Assembly (NCBI GenBank): GCA_024697645.1 | Contig: JAILFH010000072.1 | Coordinates: forward strand, 46,761-110,760 | Length of the DNA stretch: 64,000 bases | DNA from: Prevotella sp. | GTDB taxonomy: Bacteria > Bacteroidota > Bacteroidia > Bacteroidales > Bacteroidaceae | Direction: 5' to 3' | Shown: piece after piece, positions 44,100-53,067 of the stretch | Layout of the letters: the number at the start of each line of letters is the position of its first letter | How positions within the stretch are numbered: position 1 is the first letter of the stretch | Made by a program: the position numbers and the translations under genes | Notes under the pieces: generated by a model | Databases searched by the model: none | Seen by the model: the letters and a program-made list of their open reading frames with translations, nothing else | What the model was told of the DNA's origin: nothing

Positions 44100-46475
44100 T
44101 TACGAGATTATCTTGAAGCGGGCAAACTTCAGAAGCAACTGCTTTGTGCCCGAATTCTTGAACTCAACGGTTGCCTTCGTGTTTTCCCCTGTGCCCTCAA
44201 CCTTAATGACTGTGCCAATTCCAAATCGCTGATGCTCAATGACATTACCTTCATTTAGTAAAGTATTTGTTTGGGATGATGGAGTAGTAACTGAAGTCGT
44301 CGATGTGGTCGTTTTCGTCACTCGACGGAAGTTTCCCTTCGACAGTTCAAGTTGTTGTTTGAATCGGTCGGAGAAAGGATCAACGGCAGGTTCCTTCCTG
44401 CGAGGCGATGTAACCTTCGGCTGCTGATCAGCCATAAACTGAGTGGCCACAGGACGGGAATTCTGCATACGGCGACCGGGAGTGAAACCGAAACCGCCGC
44501 TCTCGTCTTCGCCTTCAACACGAATGAACTGCGGGTCAATGTCCTTCAGGAATCGACTTGGCACATCGAATTCCATCTTGCCATAACGCCAGCGATTCTT
44601 CGCACAAGTCAGAATGCAATGACGTTCAGCACGGGTTATGGCCACATAGAGCAATCGGCGCTCTTCCTCCAGTTCACGAAGACTACCTGCCGACATCGGA
44701 CTTGGGAAGATGTTTTCCTCCATACCCACAACGAATACCGTCGGGAACTCCAGTCCCTTGGCCGCATGAATCGTCATCAGAACCACTTTGCTGTCTTCAC
44801 CGTCATCACTGTCAAGGTCGGTCAGCAACGAAACTTCTTGAAGGAAATCGCTGAGCAAGACTTCCCGCTCTCGACCTTCCTCACGTCTGACGTCGACAAA
44901 CTCCTGCAGACCCGTCAGGAATTCCTGTAAGTTCTGCTGACGCGAGAGTTGTTCAGGATCGCTTCCCGAATACAAATCGTTGGAAATACCACTGGCAACG
45001 ATGATTTCGCGTCCGAGTTCATAGGCGTCGACAGTGGGGAGTTTAGCAACAAAACCACTCATCATCGTCATAAAGTCAGCAATTTTCTGATAGGTTGCCT
45101 TCGTTACGTTAAGCCCGTTCTCAACAGGACGAGCAATGACTTCCCAATAACTGACACCATGAGTTTTGGCTGCCGAAGAAATCTTCTGCAAAGTAGTGTT
45201 TCCGATTCCTCGGGTAGGGTAGTTGATGATGCGCTTAAATGCCTCCTCATCATCAGGATTGCAAACGAGTCGGAAGTAGGCGATGATATCCTTGATTTCC
45301 TTGCGCTGATAGAAACTCAATCCTCCATAAATGCGATAAGGAATGCCTTGCTTGCGCATTTCTTCCTCAAAGGTTCGACTCTGCGAATTTGTGCGATAGA
45401 GAATTGCAAAGTCACTATATTCGCATTGGTCCTGCCGCTTGATGCGCTTGATCTCCTTGCAGACAATACTTGCTTCTTCCTTGTCGGAGTAAGCGTGTTT
45501 GAGCACGAGTTTCTCGCCCTCGTCGTTTCGACTATAGACGTCCTTTGGAATCTGCCGTTGGTTTTTCTTAATCAGACTGTTTGCCGCCTGTACAATGCGC
45601 TGAGTCGAACGATAGTTTTGTTCCAACTTGAAGAGTTGAGCCTCAGGATAGATCCTCTGGAAATTCAGGATATTATCGATGTTTGCCCCACGGAAAGCAT
45701 AGATGCTCTGAGCATCGTCGCCAACCACACAGACACGATGATGTTCGCGGGTTATCTGCAGGACTATCTGCTGCTGAGCATAGTTGGTGTCCTGATACTC
45801 ATCGACCAACACATATTGGAAACGCTCCTGATATTTCTGGCAGATTTCGGGTTTGTCACGAAACAGGCGATAAGTCATGACGAGCAAATCGTCGAAATCC
45901 ATTGCGTTTGCCTGTCGACAACGCTGCTCATAGGCCACGAAAATGCGGCCTGTTTCAGGAATCTTTGCAGAACGGTCGCGCTCAGCAACTTCTAAATCGG
46001 CAACATAGGCTTGTGCAGATATTAACCGGTTCTTGGCCATAGATATCAGATGATGAATCGACGCTGGCTTATAGACCTTGTCGTCAAGGTTCATCTCCTT
46101 GATAATAGTCTTGAGCAATGAGCGCGAATCAGCCTCATCGTAAATCGTGAAATTCGAATTAAATCCGATTTGTTCGGCCTCAATGCGAAGAATACGGGAG
46201 AAAACCGAATGGAATGTACCCATTTGCAGACGCGACGCATTGTCCTGACCAACAAGATGACCAATTCGTTGCTTCATCTCTTTGGCGGCTTTGTTAGTAA
46301 AAGTCAGTGCCAAAATGTTCCAGGGCTTCATGCCGTTTTGGAGCAAATAGGCAATCTTATAGGTCAGTACACGTGTCTTGCCTGATCCTGCTCCGGCTAT
46401 CACCAGTTGCGGACCATCACAATAAACAACAGCGTTTCGCTGACTATCATTGAGTGCATCTAATAGGTTCGTCAT
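44100..46475 (-). CDS. UvrD/PcrA-type DNA helicase
   Basis: Superfamily 1A 3'-5' helicase for nucleotide-excision repair and fork maintenance. From the start complement at 46473-46475 (MTNLLDALNDSQRNAV) it is 791 residues. Motifs: Q-like LNDSQRNAV, Walker A AGAGSGKTRVLTYK, TFTNKAAKEMKQR, VDEYQDTNYAQ, VVGDDAQSIYAFRGA, QNYRS, TIHAAKGLEFPTVFVVGMEE and YVAITRAERHCIL. The C-terminal 120 residues hold a Thr/Ser-rich linker and a Tudor-like end (GTVIKVEGTGENTKATVEF). The longer frame to 46538 would start upstream of the promoter box, so the shorter start is preferred. Confidence 0.93.
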   Translation of the reverse strand: MTNLLDALNDSQRNAVVYCDGPQLVIAGAGSGKTRVLTYKIAYLLQNGMKPWNILALTFTNKAAKEMKQRIGHLVGQDNASRLQMGTFHSVFSRILRIEAEQIGFNSNFTIYDEADSRSLLKTIIKEMNLDDKVYKPASIHHLISMAKNRLISAQAYVADLEVAERDRSAKIPETGRIFVAYEQRCRQANAMDFDDLLVMTYRLFRDKPEICQKYQERFQYVLVDEYQDTNYAQQQIVLQITREHHRVCVVGDDAQSIYAFRGANIDNILNFQRIYPEAQLFKLEQNYRSTQRIVQAANSLIKKNQRQIPKDVYSRNDEGEKLVLKHAYSDKEEASIVCKEIKRIKRQDQCEYSDFAILYRTNSQSRTFEEEMRKQGIPYRIYGGLSFYQRKEIKDIIAYFRLVCNPDDEEAFKRIINYPTRGIGNTTLQKISSAAKTHGVSYWEVIARPVENGLNVTKATYQKIADFMTMMSGFVAKLPTVDAYELGREIIVASGISNDLYSGSDPEQLSRQQNLQEFLTGLQEFVDVRREEGREREVLLSDFLQEVSLLTDLDSDDGEDSKVVLMTIHAAKGLEFPTVFVVGMEENIFPSPMSAGSLRELEEERRLLYVAITRAERHCILTCAKNRWRYGKMEFDVPSRFLKDIDPQFIRVEGEDESGGFGFTPGRRMQNSRPVATQFMADQQPKVTSPRRKEPAVDPFSDRFKQQLELSKGNFRRVTKTTTSTTSVTTPSSQTNTLLNEGNVIEHQRFGIGTVIKVEGTGENTKATVEFKNSGTKQLLLKFARFKIIS

Positions 46476-46496
46476 TTCAATCGCATTTTCCATCTG

Positions 46497-46528
46497 CAAA
46501 TTTACCAATAATCTTTTTCTTGTGCAAC
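46497..46528 (-). promoter_or_regulatory. Promoter of the UvrD-like helicase gene
   Basis: The minus strand reads TAAATTTG (46497-46504) with GTTG (46525-46528) 20 bases upstream, three of four matches. Its position supports a start at 46475. Confidence 0.5.
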
Positions 46529-46591
46529 TAAAAGACAATTAAAATCCGAAAAAATTAGAAAACTCGATGAATCTTTGTTGTAAGCAAAGCA

Positions 46592-46832
46592 ATGCTTCCG
46601 AGCATATAGTGAGATGCTCCTGACGATAGAAAGCAATCCTTTCGACTATGTAAAGATGTCCTTTCTATGATACAAAGATATGCTTTCTATGGTACAAAGG
46701 TATGCTTTCTATGGTACAAAGGTATGCTTTATATATGTATAAAGGTGTGCTCTCTATGGTACAAAGGTGTGCTTTGTATGGTACAAAGATATGCTCTCTA
46801 TATTAAAGATGTGTGCTTTGTATGATGATTTG
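46592..46832. repeat. Array C of the ~22-bp intergenic repeat family (most regular)
   Basis: Eleven units starting at 46592, 46614, 46636, 46656, 46680, 46702, 46724, 46747, 46769, 46791 and 46813; most are exactly 22 bp. The conserved core is CTTTCTATGGTACAAAG, preceded by RTG. Two neighbouring units (46680 and 46702) are identical. The seventh is a dyad, CTTTATA-TATG-TATAAAG. On the minus strand four units contain TAnnTTTG words. Lies in the divergent gap between the UvrD-like gene and the Omp28-like gene. Confidence 0.92.
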
Positions 46833-46847
46833 TCACTATAACTTTTT

Positions 46848-47200
46848 CTTCATTAAGACCTACCAACCTACCATAACCCTTCGCAAATGCCCTGCCATAA
46901 AGGCTTTGAAACATGGTAGGTGTTCAGTGAAGACCTACCATACACCTACCATCAATTTTATGATACGGGAAGAGTTTTTTTAATAATGATTTACTTTTGC
47001 GATTCTTCATGAACTCCCAATTTTCCAATATTCTCATTACACTTTCAATTCTTTATTTGATGTGGCTTTTACGTTGAAGGATGGTAGGTCTATGGTAGGT
47101 CTATGGTAAGTGTGCGAAGAAGACCTACCATGCCTTAAGCCCTTTGTCAGAAGGCGTTTGCGAGGGGTTATGGTAGGTCGGTAGGTCTTTCGTCAAAAAA
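46848..47200. repeat. Inverted-repeat element rich in ACCTACCAT words
   Basis: The left arm (about 46853-46965) and right arm (about 47085-47191) are imperfect reverse complements over about 100 bases; the best part is 46855-46892 against 47154-47191. Each arm contains several GACCTACC/ACCTACCAT words and their complements, about a dozen in all. The centre (about 46966-47084) is AT-rich and unique. No open reading frame of note. It resembles a MITE or a cluster of dyad binding sites. Confidence 0.75.
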
Positions 47201-47269
47201 CAAATAAATCTTTTCAGATTGATTCTTCGAAGAAAGACAACCCATATAGAAATAAAAATCAGGAACTGT

Positions 47270-47300
47270 TTTGTGGTTTCGCAGAAAAAGAGTAATTTTG
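47270..47300 (+). promoter_or_regulatory. Promoter of the Omp28-like surface protein, perfect consensus
   Basis: TTTG (47270-47273), 19 bases, TAATTTTG (47293-47300). Predicted leader of about 185 nt before the ATG at 47493. Confidence 0.75.
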
Positions 47301-47492
47301 TGGTCGAAAACTCAATATACAAAAACCATATAATAAAAATATAAGAAAAACCTAAAGACCAAGGAATCATTTGAGTTTGCTCAGCATGATGCCATTGCCG
47401 AGTGAAAGTCTTCAGACTTAATGTATATTTCGGAAATCTCAGATGTATTTGGGTCGAGTGTTGTGTAATTACCAAAATTTAAATATAAATCT

Positions 47493-50400
47493 ATGACAAG
47501 AAGAATTAATCTATTATTGGCGTTCCTATTACTAACAGGAATAGCCAATGCTCAAGGGTTGCTCAATCGAAGTCAACTCTATTTGGGTGATTTGAAGACC
47601 AACTCTTCAAACTACTCATTGAATCAGAAAAACGCTCCCAAACATGCACAGCAGAAGAAGGCCATCGAAGTGGGGGAGAACCAGATGTGGTGGGGCTACT
47701 ATCAAGGAGAAGAAGCCCTTGCCGGAATGGGTGTAAACAGTCCTGACTCCTATTTGGCTGCAATCGGCTTGACACCTGACATCGGTTTTATCCAAGGCAC
47801 ACAGATTAAGGCTGTACGTTTTAAATTAGCAGGAACCGACGCCATAGAAAATTGCTTTGTTTGGATTTCGAAAACACTTCCAACAGCATCATCCAGCAAT
47901 TACGTGAAGATTCCTGTTAGCAAGGAGAATCTGGTCTCTAATTCTTATATTGAAGTTGAAACGGAACCTTATATTATAGGAAATCAGACCGTCTATGTAG
48001 GAATTGGTTTCGAAATCACTGACACAAGTCTTGACCCTAATTCGGGTTATCCTGTGCTTATCACTAACGACGGAACGAATATCCCCAATGCGCTTCTGTT
48101 CTACACGAGAGACCGACAGTCTTCTTGGCTTGACCCTGCCGATGGTGGAAATGGTTATGGCCAGTTGGCTTTACAGGTTTTGCTCGAAGGTGAATTCACT
48201 GAAAACGCTGCCTCAATTGGTTCATTCCTAGATGTTTTCTCGCTTGCCAATGGTAAGGGCGACGCTACTGTAGAATTGACGAATCAGGGCGTAAACGATA
48301 TCACCAACATCGATTACACGATTACTGATGGAAACGGCGAAGTGAAAGAGTATCATCTCGATCTGCCTGAGCCTTGCAAGGGTAAGAATGTACAGCCTGT
48401 GAAGGTGAAGATTTCGATGGATGGCGATGCTGCTCCTGGCCGCACGGCTCGCACCATCAAGATTACAAAAGTGAATGGAGTTGACAATGCAAACACGAGT
48501 TCTACTGCTCAGTCAAGCGGCTATATGATTACGCTTTCGGAGTTTTCACCCAAGCGCACACTTGTTGAGGAATTCACAGGCACCTGGTGCGGCTGGTGTC
48601 CGCGTGGAACAACTGCATTGGAAATGCTCAATGAGAAATATCCTGACGGTGTAGTTACGATTGCCATTCACAACGATGACCCCATGACGATTAATTATGG
48701 AGTAGATGCTCCTAGTTTCCCTTATGGAATGGTGAATCGCACGACCTCTGCCGACCCATATACAGGTGTGAATGGTGAGCCTTTCGGCATTGCAGACTTG
48801 GTGGAAGAATACAACGAAATTCCTGCTGAAGCCTCAGTTGAACTTGGCGACCTGACTCTTGCAGCAAATGGTAGGATCTCCGTTAACACAAAGGTCACCT
48901 TCAGATACAACAGCGAAACCGCTCCCTATGCACTTGCCTATGTGCTCGTTGCCGACAGCCTAACAGGAAGTACTCGCAGTTGGTATCAGGCCAACTACTA
49001 CTGCCGTCCTGACTATAAGGACTACTACATGCAGGATCCGAATCTGAGGTATTGGGCTGAGCAGAGTTCATATGTCAATATGGCTTACAATCACGTTGCA
49101 ATTGCATCAAGAGATGTGGCCTCAGGTATTACGAACAGTATCAAGGCTCCTATCGTAGATGGTGCCACACAGACTCATAGCACCGTCTTCTCTCTGGCTG
49201 GAAATCAGTTGACACAGAACATCAACAAACTGAGCGTAGTAGCTATTCTTCTGAATACAACAACAGGAACGGTTGTTAATTCGACGATCAAGCATGTGGA
49301 TGTTGCAGAGAACTTCCCTGTTAACAATGCTACGATTGGAAATTTCCCAAATACTGGCGTTGTCTTGGGAACAAAAGCCCAGATTCCTGTGACCGTGACG
49401 ACAACGGGTAGTGCAGGTGTTCATAGTCTTGACTATACTGTCCGCGCTGGTCGTGTAGAGTCAGATCCCGTACATATTGAACTCGATGAGCCTCTCACGG
49501 GTTATGGCATGAGCCGCGACATCGTCTTTGAAGTTCCTTCTGACACCATAACGGGTCTGGCTACACGCTACATTTATCTGCGCAAAATCAACGGCGTTGA
49601 CAACGAGACGAAGAACGAGAATGGACAAGGAAAGATCATCACCATGCTGAAGGAATCGAAGAAGATGAGCGTGGTAGAAGAATTCACCGGAACTTGGTGT
49701 GGCTGGTGTCCGCGCGGAACAGTCAGCATGAACCACGTTGCTGAGCAATATGCCGACGAAGCCGTTGCACTTGCCATTCACGGCGGTAATGGCGACCCGA
49801 TGCAGGTGAACACCTATAGCAGCCAACTCAATGGAATGAGTATGCCAACTGTTTGGGTGAACCGCTATATTAAGCCTAATGACGAAAACAAGCCTGATGT
49901 CTATTATGGTTATGGTGAAGGCGAGTGGGGACTTGGCAAGGTCATCGATGACGAAAACAAGAAACTCGTTGAAGCAGGAATCGAACTTTCAACACCTATT
50001 CTTGACGAAGAGACAGGCATCATTTCCTTCTCAACTGATGTAACCTTCCAACTGAATCGTCGTAATGCTCCTTATGGAATTGCCTATGCGCTAATTGCCG
50101 ATGGACTTTCGGGTGAAGGTTCCGTATGGGATCAGATGAACTATTATCCTGCCCTTTATACGCCTGACTATTTTAGCGGTGACCCAGAGATGGCCTCTTG
50201 GACAACAAAAGACATTACGGTGACCAATATGGTTTACGATCATGTGGTGATTGATGGTCTGGGCGTTACTGGTGGTGTTGCCAGCAGTCTTGCCAGTAAG
50301 GTTGAGGAAGGTCAGGTGCAGACGCATTCGGCTCAGTTCAACATCAAGAACAACGCTCTGGCTAAGAAGGCCACAAAACTGATGGTTGCCGCAATGCTTT

Positions 50401-50615
50401 ACGACAGAGAGCGCGGAGCCTTTATCAATGCTGACCGTCAGAATGTGCTCACACAAACTGAAGGAATCGAAGAGACGATGGAGCAGGGGACTGACGCTGT
50501 AAAGATTGTTGCCTACTACAGTCTTGACGGCAAGCGTCTGCAGCGTCCTCAGAAGGGCATCAACATTGTGAAGATGAACAATGGTGAAGTGCGCAAGATT
50601 GTCGTAAACAAATAA
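47493..50615 (+). CDS. Large exported protein with two Omp28-like thioredoxin-fold modules
   Basis: 1040-residue secreted protein with signal peptide MTRRINLLLAFLLLTGIANA. Residues about 50-230 form a beta-rich domain. Two homologous modules follow, each starting with a beta-sandwich segment (VxLTNQGVNDITNIDYT type) and then EEFTGTWCGWCPRGT with a CxxC site (near residues 364 and 734), AIHNDDP or AIHGGNGDP, and a terminal domain ending IVDGATQTHS / KVEEGQVQTHS. This is the arrangement of Omp28-related outer-membrane proteins. The last 40 residues (YYSLDGKRLQRPQKGINIVKM...RKIVVNK) look like a type IX secretion sorting tail. Redox or disulfide function is possible but unproven. Confidence 0.82.
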   Translation: MTRRINLLLAFLLLTGIANAQGLLNRSQLYLGDLKTNSSNYSLNQKNAPKHAQQKKAIEVGENQMWWGYYQGEEALAGMGVNSPDSYLAAIGLTPDIGFIQGTQIKAVRFKLAGTDAIENCFVWISKTLPTASSSNYVKIPVSKENLVSNSYIEVETEPYIIGNQTVYVGIGFEITDTSLDPNSGYPVLITNDGTNIPNALLFYTRDRQSSWLDPADGGNGYGQLALQVLLEGEFTENAASIGSFLDVFSLANGKGDATVELTNQGVNDITNIDYTITDGNGEVKEYHLDLPEPCKGKNVQPVKVKISMDGDAAPGRTARTIKITKVNGVDNANTSSTAQSSGYMITLSEFSPKRTLVEEFTGTWCGWCPRGTTALEMLNEKYPDGVVTIAIHNDDPMTINYGVDAPSFPYGMVNRTTSADPYTGVNGEPFGIADLVEEYNEIPAEASVELGDLTLAANGRISVNTKVTFRYNSETAPYALAYVLVADSLTGSTRSWYQANYYCRPDYKDYYMQDPNLRYWAEQSSYVNMAYNHVAIASRDVASGITNSIKAPIVDGATQTHSTVFSLAGNQLTQNINKLSVVAILLNTTTGTVVNSTIKHVDVAENFPVNNATIGNFPNTGVVLGTKAQIPVTVTTTGSAGVHSLDYTVRAGRVESDPVHIELDEPLTGYGMSRDIVFEVPSDTITGLATRYIYLRKINGVDNETKNENGQGKIITMLKESKKMSVVEEFTGTWCGWCPRGTVSMNHVAEQYADEAVALAIHGGNGDPMQVNTYSSQLNGMSMPTVWVNRYIKPNDENKPDVYYGYGEGEWGLGKVIDDENKKLVEAGIELSTPILDEETGIISFSTDVTFQLNRRNAPYGIAYALIADGLSGEGSVWDQMNYYPALYTPDYFSGDPEMASWTTKDITVTNMVYDHVVIDGLGVTGGVASSLASKVEEGQVQTHSAQFNIKNNALAKKATKLMVAAMLYDRERGAFINADRQNVLTQTEGIEETMEQGTDAVKIVAYYSLDGKRLQRPQKGINIVKMNNGEVRKIVVNK

Positions 50616-50648
50616 ATTCTTTCAAAGCGAACAAAGATTTCTTTATAG

Positions 50649-50690
50649 AAAAAGGAGCAATCGCCTCATCGGGTGGTTGCTCCTTTTTTA
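50649..50690. terminator. Bidirectional intrinsic terminator between the Omp28-like gene and rng
   Basis: GGAGCAA pairs with TTGCTCC (50654-50660 with 50677-50683), flanked by an A-run on the left and six Ts on the right, so it can serve both convergent genes. Confidence 0.85.
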
Positions 50691-50711
50691 GTTGATGAAT
50701 AAGAAAAAACT

Positions 50712-52286
50712 CTACTTTGTTTCTATTTCCTCCTTCATGTCAATGAATTGCTTCTTGGAATCATAGAATTCATATTGCAGAAATGCCAGTTTCTGCGAGG
50801 AAACAATGTGAACACCCATTCCGTATTTCATCTGCCATTTGCGTTTCAACGAAACGAAACCCTGATTAATATAGGCAGCCACGTAGGGATGTACATGCAA
50901 GTAGAACTTCTTCACGCCAATCTTGTTGACGAGGTTGTCAATCTTGCTCTCTAATTGCTCAGTGAAAAGGATACTCGACTTGATGGTTCCTTTTCCGAAA
51001 CAGGTGGGGCAGGTTTCTTCAACGCTGACGTCCATAGCGGGACGTACACGTTGACGGGTAATCTGCATCAACCCAAACTTTGATAGCGGCAGAATGTTGT
51101 GGCGGGCACGATCTTGCTGCATGTTCTTGCACATGCGTTCATAGAGCATCTGTCGGTCTTCGGCGAGGTTCATGTCAATAAAGTCTACGACAATAATTCC
51201 TCCCATGTCGCGAAGACGAAGTTGGCGAGCCAATTCGTCGGCTGCACCCAAATTCACGTCTAATGCATTTGCCTCCTGGCCTTCTACCGAGCGTGTTCTG
51301 TTTCCGCTGTTTACGTCTACCACATGAAGTGCTTCAGTGTGCTCAATAATCAGATAAGCGCCATGTTTGTAATTTACAATCTTGCCAAAACTTGACTTAA
51401 TTTGTTTGGTGACGTTGAAGTTGTCGAAGATGGGCACCTTGCCCGTGTAGCGTTTCACAATGTGTGCCTTATCAGGGGCAATGAGTGAAACATAGTCCTT
51501 TACTTCGTTGAATACTTCATCGTCGTTGATGTGAATGCTCTCGTAAGTGGGATTGAACACATCTCTCAACAAGGCAACTGCTCGGCTTGTTTCCTCAAAT
51601 ACAAGTTGCGGACGCTGTTGAGTCCTTTGTACTTTCAGGAGTGCATCTTCCCAACGCTTCGTGAGCACTTTTAATTCGGCATCAAGTTCGGCAACTCTTT
51701 TTCCTTCGGCTACGGTGCGCACAATCACACCGCAATTTTTGGGCTTAATACTGTGAATGAGTTGCTTCAGGCGGGCACGTTCTTCACCGCTTTTGATTTT
51801 TGACGACACAGACACTTTATCGTTGAATGGTATAAGAACCAAATAACGTCCGGCAAATGAAATCTCTCCCGTAAGTCGGGGGCCTTTCGTCGAAATGGGT
51901 TCCTTCACGATCTGTACCAGAACTTCCTGACCAAGTTTCAGCGTAGTTTGCACGCTTCCGTCTTTCTTCAAGTCAGGCTGTCGTGAAGCCTTGCTGAACG
52001 GATAAAGTTTCTTTCGGTCGCTTTGTACCTGTTTCAGGTATTTTTCATAAGAACAAAACTGATTTCCCAAGTCAAGATAATGCAAGAAGGCGTCGCGTTC
52101 ATAGCCAACATCCACAAAGCAGGCATTCAGCCCTGGCATCAGCTTCTTTACCTTAGCCATGTAGATGTTTCCAACAGAGAAGGATGCGGACCGTGGTTCA
52201 TTCTGATACTCCACGAGTTTCTGATCCTCAAGCAATGCAATAGAGATTTGCTTCTGTTGGACGTCAATTACAACTTCGCTTGTCAT
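50712..52286 (-). CDS. rng: Ribonuclease G (Rne/Rng family)
   Basis: Endoribonuclease for 16S rRNA 5' maturation and mRNA decay. From MTSEVVIDVQQKQ (complement start 52284-52286) it is 524 residues; four more residues are possible from 52298. S1-like domain at about 35-125 (GNIYMAKVKKLMPGLNACFVDVGYERDAFLHY, as separate strands), catalytic core with RDMGGIIVVDFIDM (metal-binding Asp) and RQRVRPAMDVSVEETCPTCFGKG, whose CPTC links subunits through zinc. No C-terminal scaffold as in RNase E. Downstream of the 29-residue basic protein gene. Confidence 0.94.
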   Translation of the reverse strand: MTSEVVIDVQQKQISIALLEDQKLVEYQNEPRSASFSVGNIYMAKVKKLMPGLNACFVDVGYERDAFLHYLDLGNQFCSYEKYLKQVQSDRKKLYPFSKASRQPDLKKDGSVQTTLKLGQEVLVQIVKEPISTKGPRLTGEISFAGRYLVLIPFNDKVSVSSKIKSGEERARLKQLIHSIKPKNCGVIVRTVAEGKRVAELDAELKVLTKRWEDALLKVQRTQQRPQLVFEETSRAVALLRDVFNPTYESIHINDDEVFNEVKDYVSLIAPDKAHIVKRYTGKVPIFDNFNVTKQIKSSFGKIVNYKHGAYLIIEHTEALHVVDVNSGNRTRSVEGQEANALDVNLGAADELARQLRLRDMGGIIVVDFIDMNLAEDRQMLYERMCKNMQQDRARHNILPLSKFGLMQITRQRVRPAMDVSVEETCPTCFGKGTIKSSILFTEQLESKIDNLVNKIGVKKFYLHVHPYVAAYINQGFVSLKRKWQMKYGMGVHIVSSQKLAFLQYEFYDSKKQFIDMKEEIETK

Positions 52287-52325
52287 TGCTTTTTCCAATA
52301 CTTGGTTTTAGTTCCTTTTAAACAA

Positions 52326-52351
52326 AGGCGTTGAGCGGTGGCCCAACGCCT
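52326..52351 (-). terminator. Hairpin between the 29-residue protein gene and rng
   Basis: AGGCGTTG pairs with CAACGCCT; the minus strand continues TTGTTTAAAAGG. Acts as a weak terminator or attenuator, allowing partial read-through into rng. Confidence 0.55.
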
Positions 52352-52362
52352 CTGACAGACAA

Positions 52363-52452
52363 TTACTTGCTCTTATGTCTGTTCTTTCTAAGTCTTTTTT
52401 TACGCTTATGCGTAGCCATCTTGTGGCCCTTTTTCTTTTTACCGTTTGGCAT
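52363..52452 (-). CDS. 29-residue highly basic protein, COX24/AURKAIP1-like
   Basis: Tiny open frame starting MPNGKKKKGHKM and ending NRHKSK; about half its residues are Lys, Arg or His. It fits the very short AURKAIP1/COX24-type proteins I recall from Bacteroidetes, whose mitochondrial relative (mS38) is part of the small ribosomal subunit. A ribosome-associated role is therefore likely but inferred. It sits between the HU gene and rng on the same strand, a conserved-looking context, and is followed by a hairpin. Easily missed because of its length. Confidence 0.75.
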   Translation of the reverse strand: MPNGKKKKGHKMATHKRKKRLRKNRHKSK

Positions 52453-52537
52453 AATCTTTAAAGTTTAAAAAAGTTATTATTGATGTATAATTCAATTCGT
52501 TTCAGCCTGCACGCCTTATTCAAGACGCACAACCTTC

Positions 52538-52819
52538 TTAGGCTTCTTTCATCTGGTCGACGAAACTCTTTGCTGGCTTAAAACTTGGCAGATTGTGAGC
52601 ATCGACTGTGATGGTAGTGTTCTTCTGGATGTTGCGGGCAGTCTTTGCAGCGCGGTGCTTGATTACAAAACTACCGAAACCACGAAGGTACACATTCTCG
52701 TGATTGTCAAGAAGACTATTCTTGATGGTCTCCATGAAACTTTCAACAACGACGCTTACGTCACGCTTCTGCAGTCCAGTTGTGGCTGCTATCTGGTTGA
52801 TAATGTCAGCTTTTGTCAT
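52538..52819 (-). CDS. HU-family DNA-binding protein
   Basis: Nucleoid-associated dimeric protein of 93 residues that bends DNA. Start MTKADIINQIAATTG; seen: the helical dimer region (1-45), NVYLRGFGSFVIKHRAAKTARNIQ (with the GFGSF signature) and the beta-arm followed by FKPAKSFVDQM. Close to canonical HU apart from a slightly altered arm (NTTITVDAHNLPSFKP). It has its own promoter and lies upstream of the 29-residue protein gene, so the order is HU, small basic protein, rng. Confidence 0.95.
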   Translation of the reverse strand: MTKADIINQIAATTGLQKRDVSVVVESFMETIKNSLLDNHENVYLRGFGSFVIKHRAAKTARNIQKNTTITVDAHNLPSFKPAKSFVDQMKEA

Positions 52820-52883
52820 TTTTTCTTTCTAATTACTGTCGTTAAATAATTCTTAATTTTCTTCTAACTTTCGTTTTGGAGTG

Positions 52884-52914
52884 CAAAGATACAAAAGTTT
52901 CGTCTGATTTGAAA
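52884..52914 (-). promoter_or_regulatory. Promoter of the HU gene
   Basis: The minus strand has TATCTTTG (52884-52891) and TTTC (52911-52914) 19 bases upstream, three of four matches to TTTG. Confidence 0.6.
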
Positions 52915-53067
52915 ATTTATTAGCGTTTTTTTAATGATTTTTTTGCAGAACTGCTTAATTTTCAGTCTTTTAGACAAAAAAGACCATAAAAACGGGCTGC
53001 AATCTGTATTAAAAATGTCTTGACGAGTAATTACACACAACTCTTCATTCACGACATTTTTATTACT

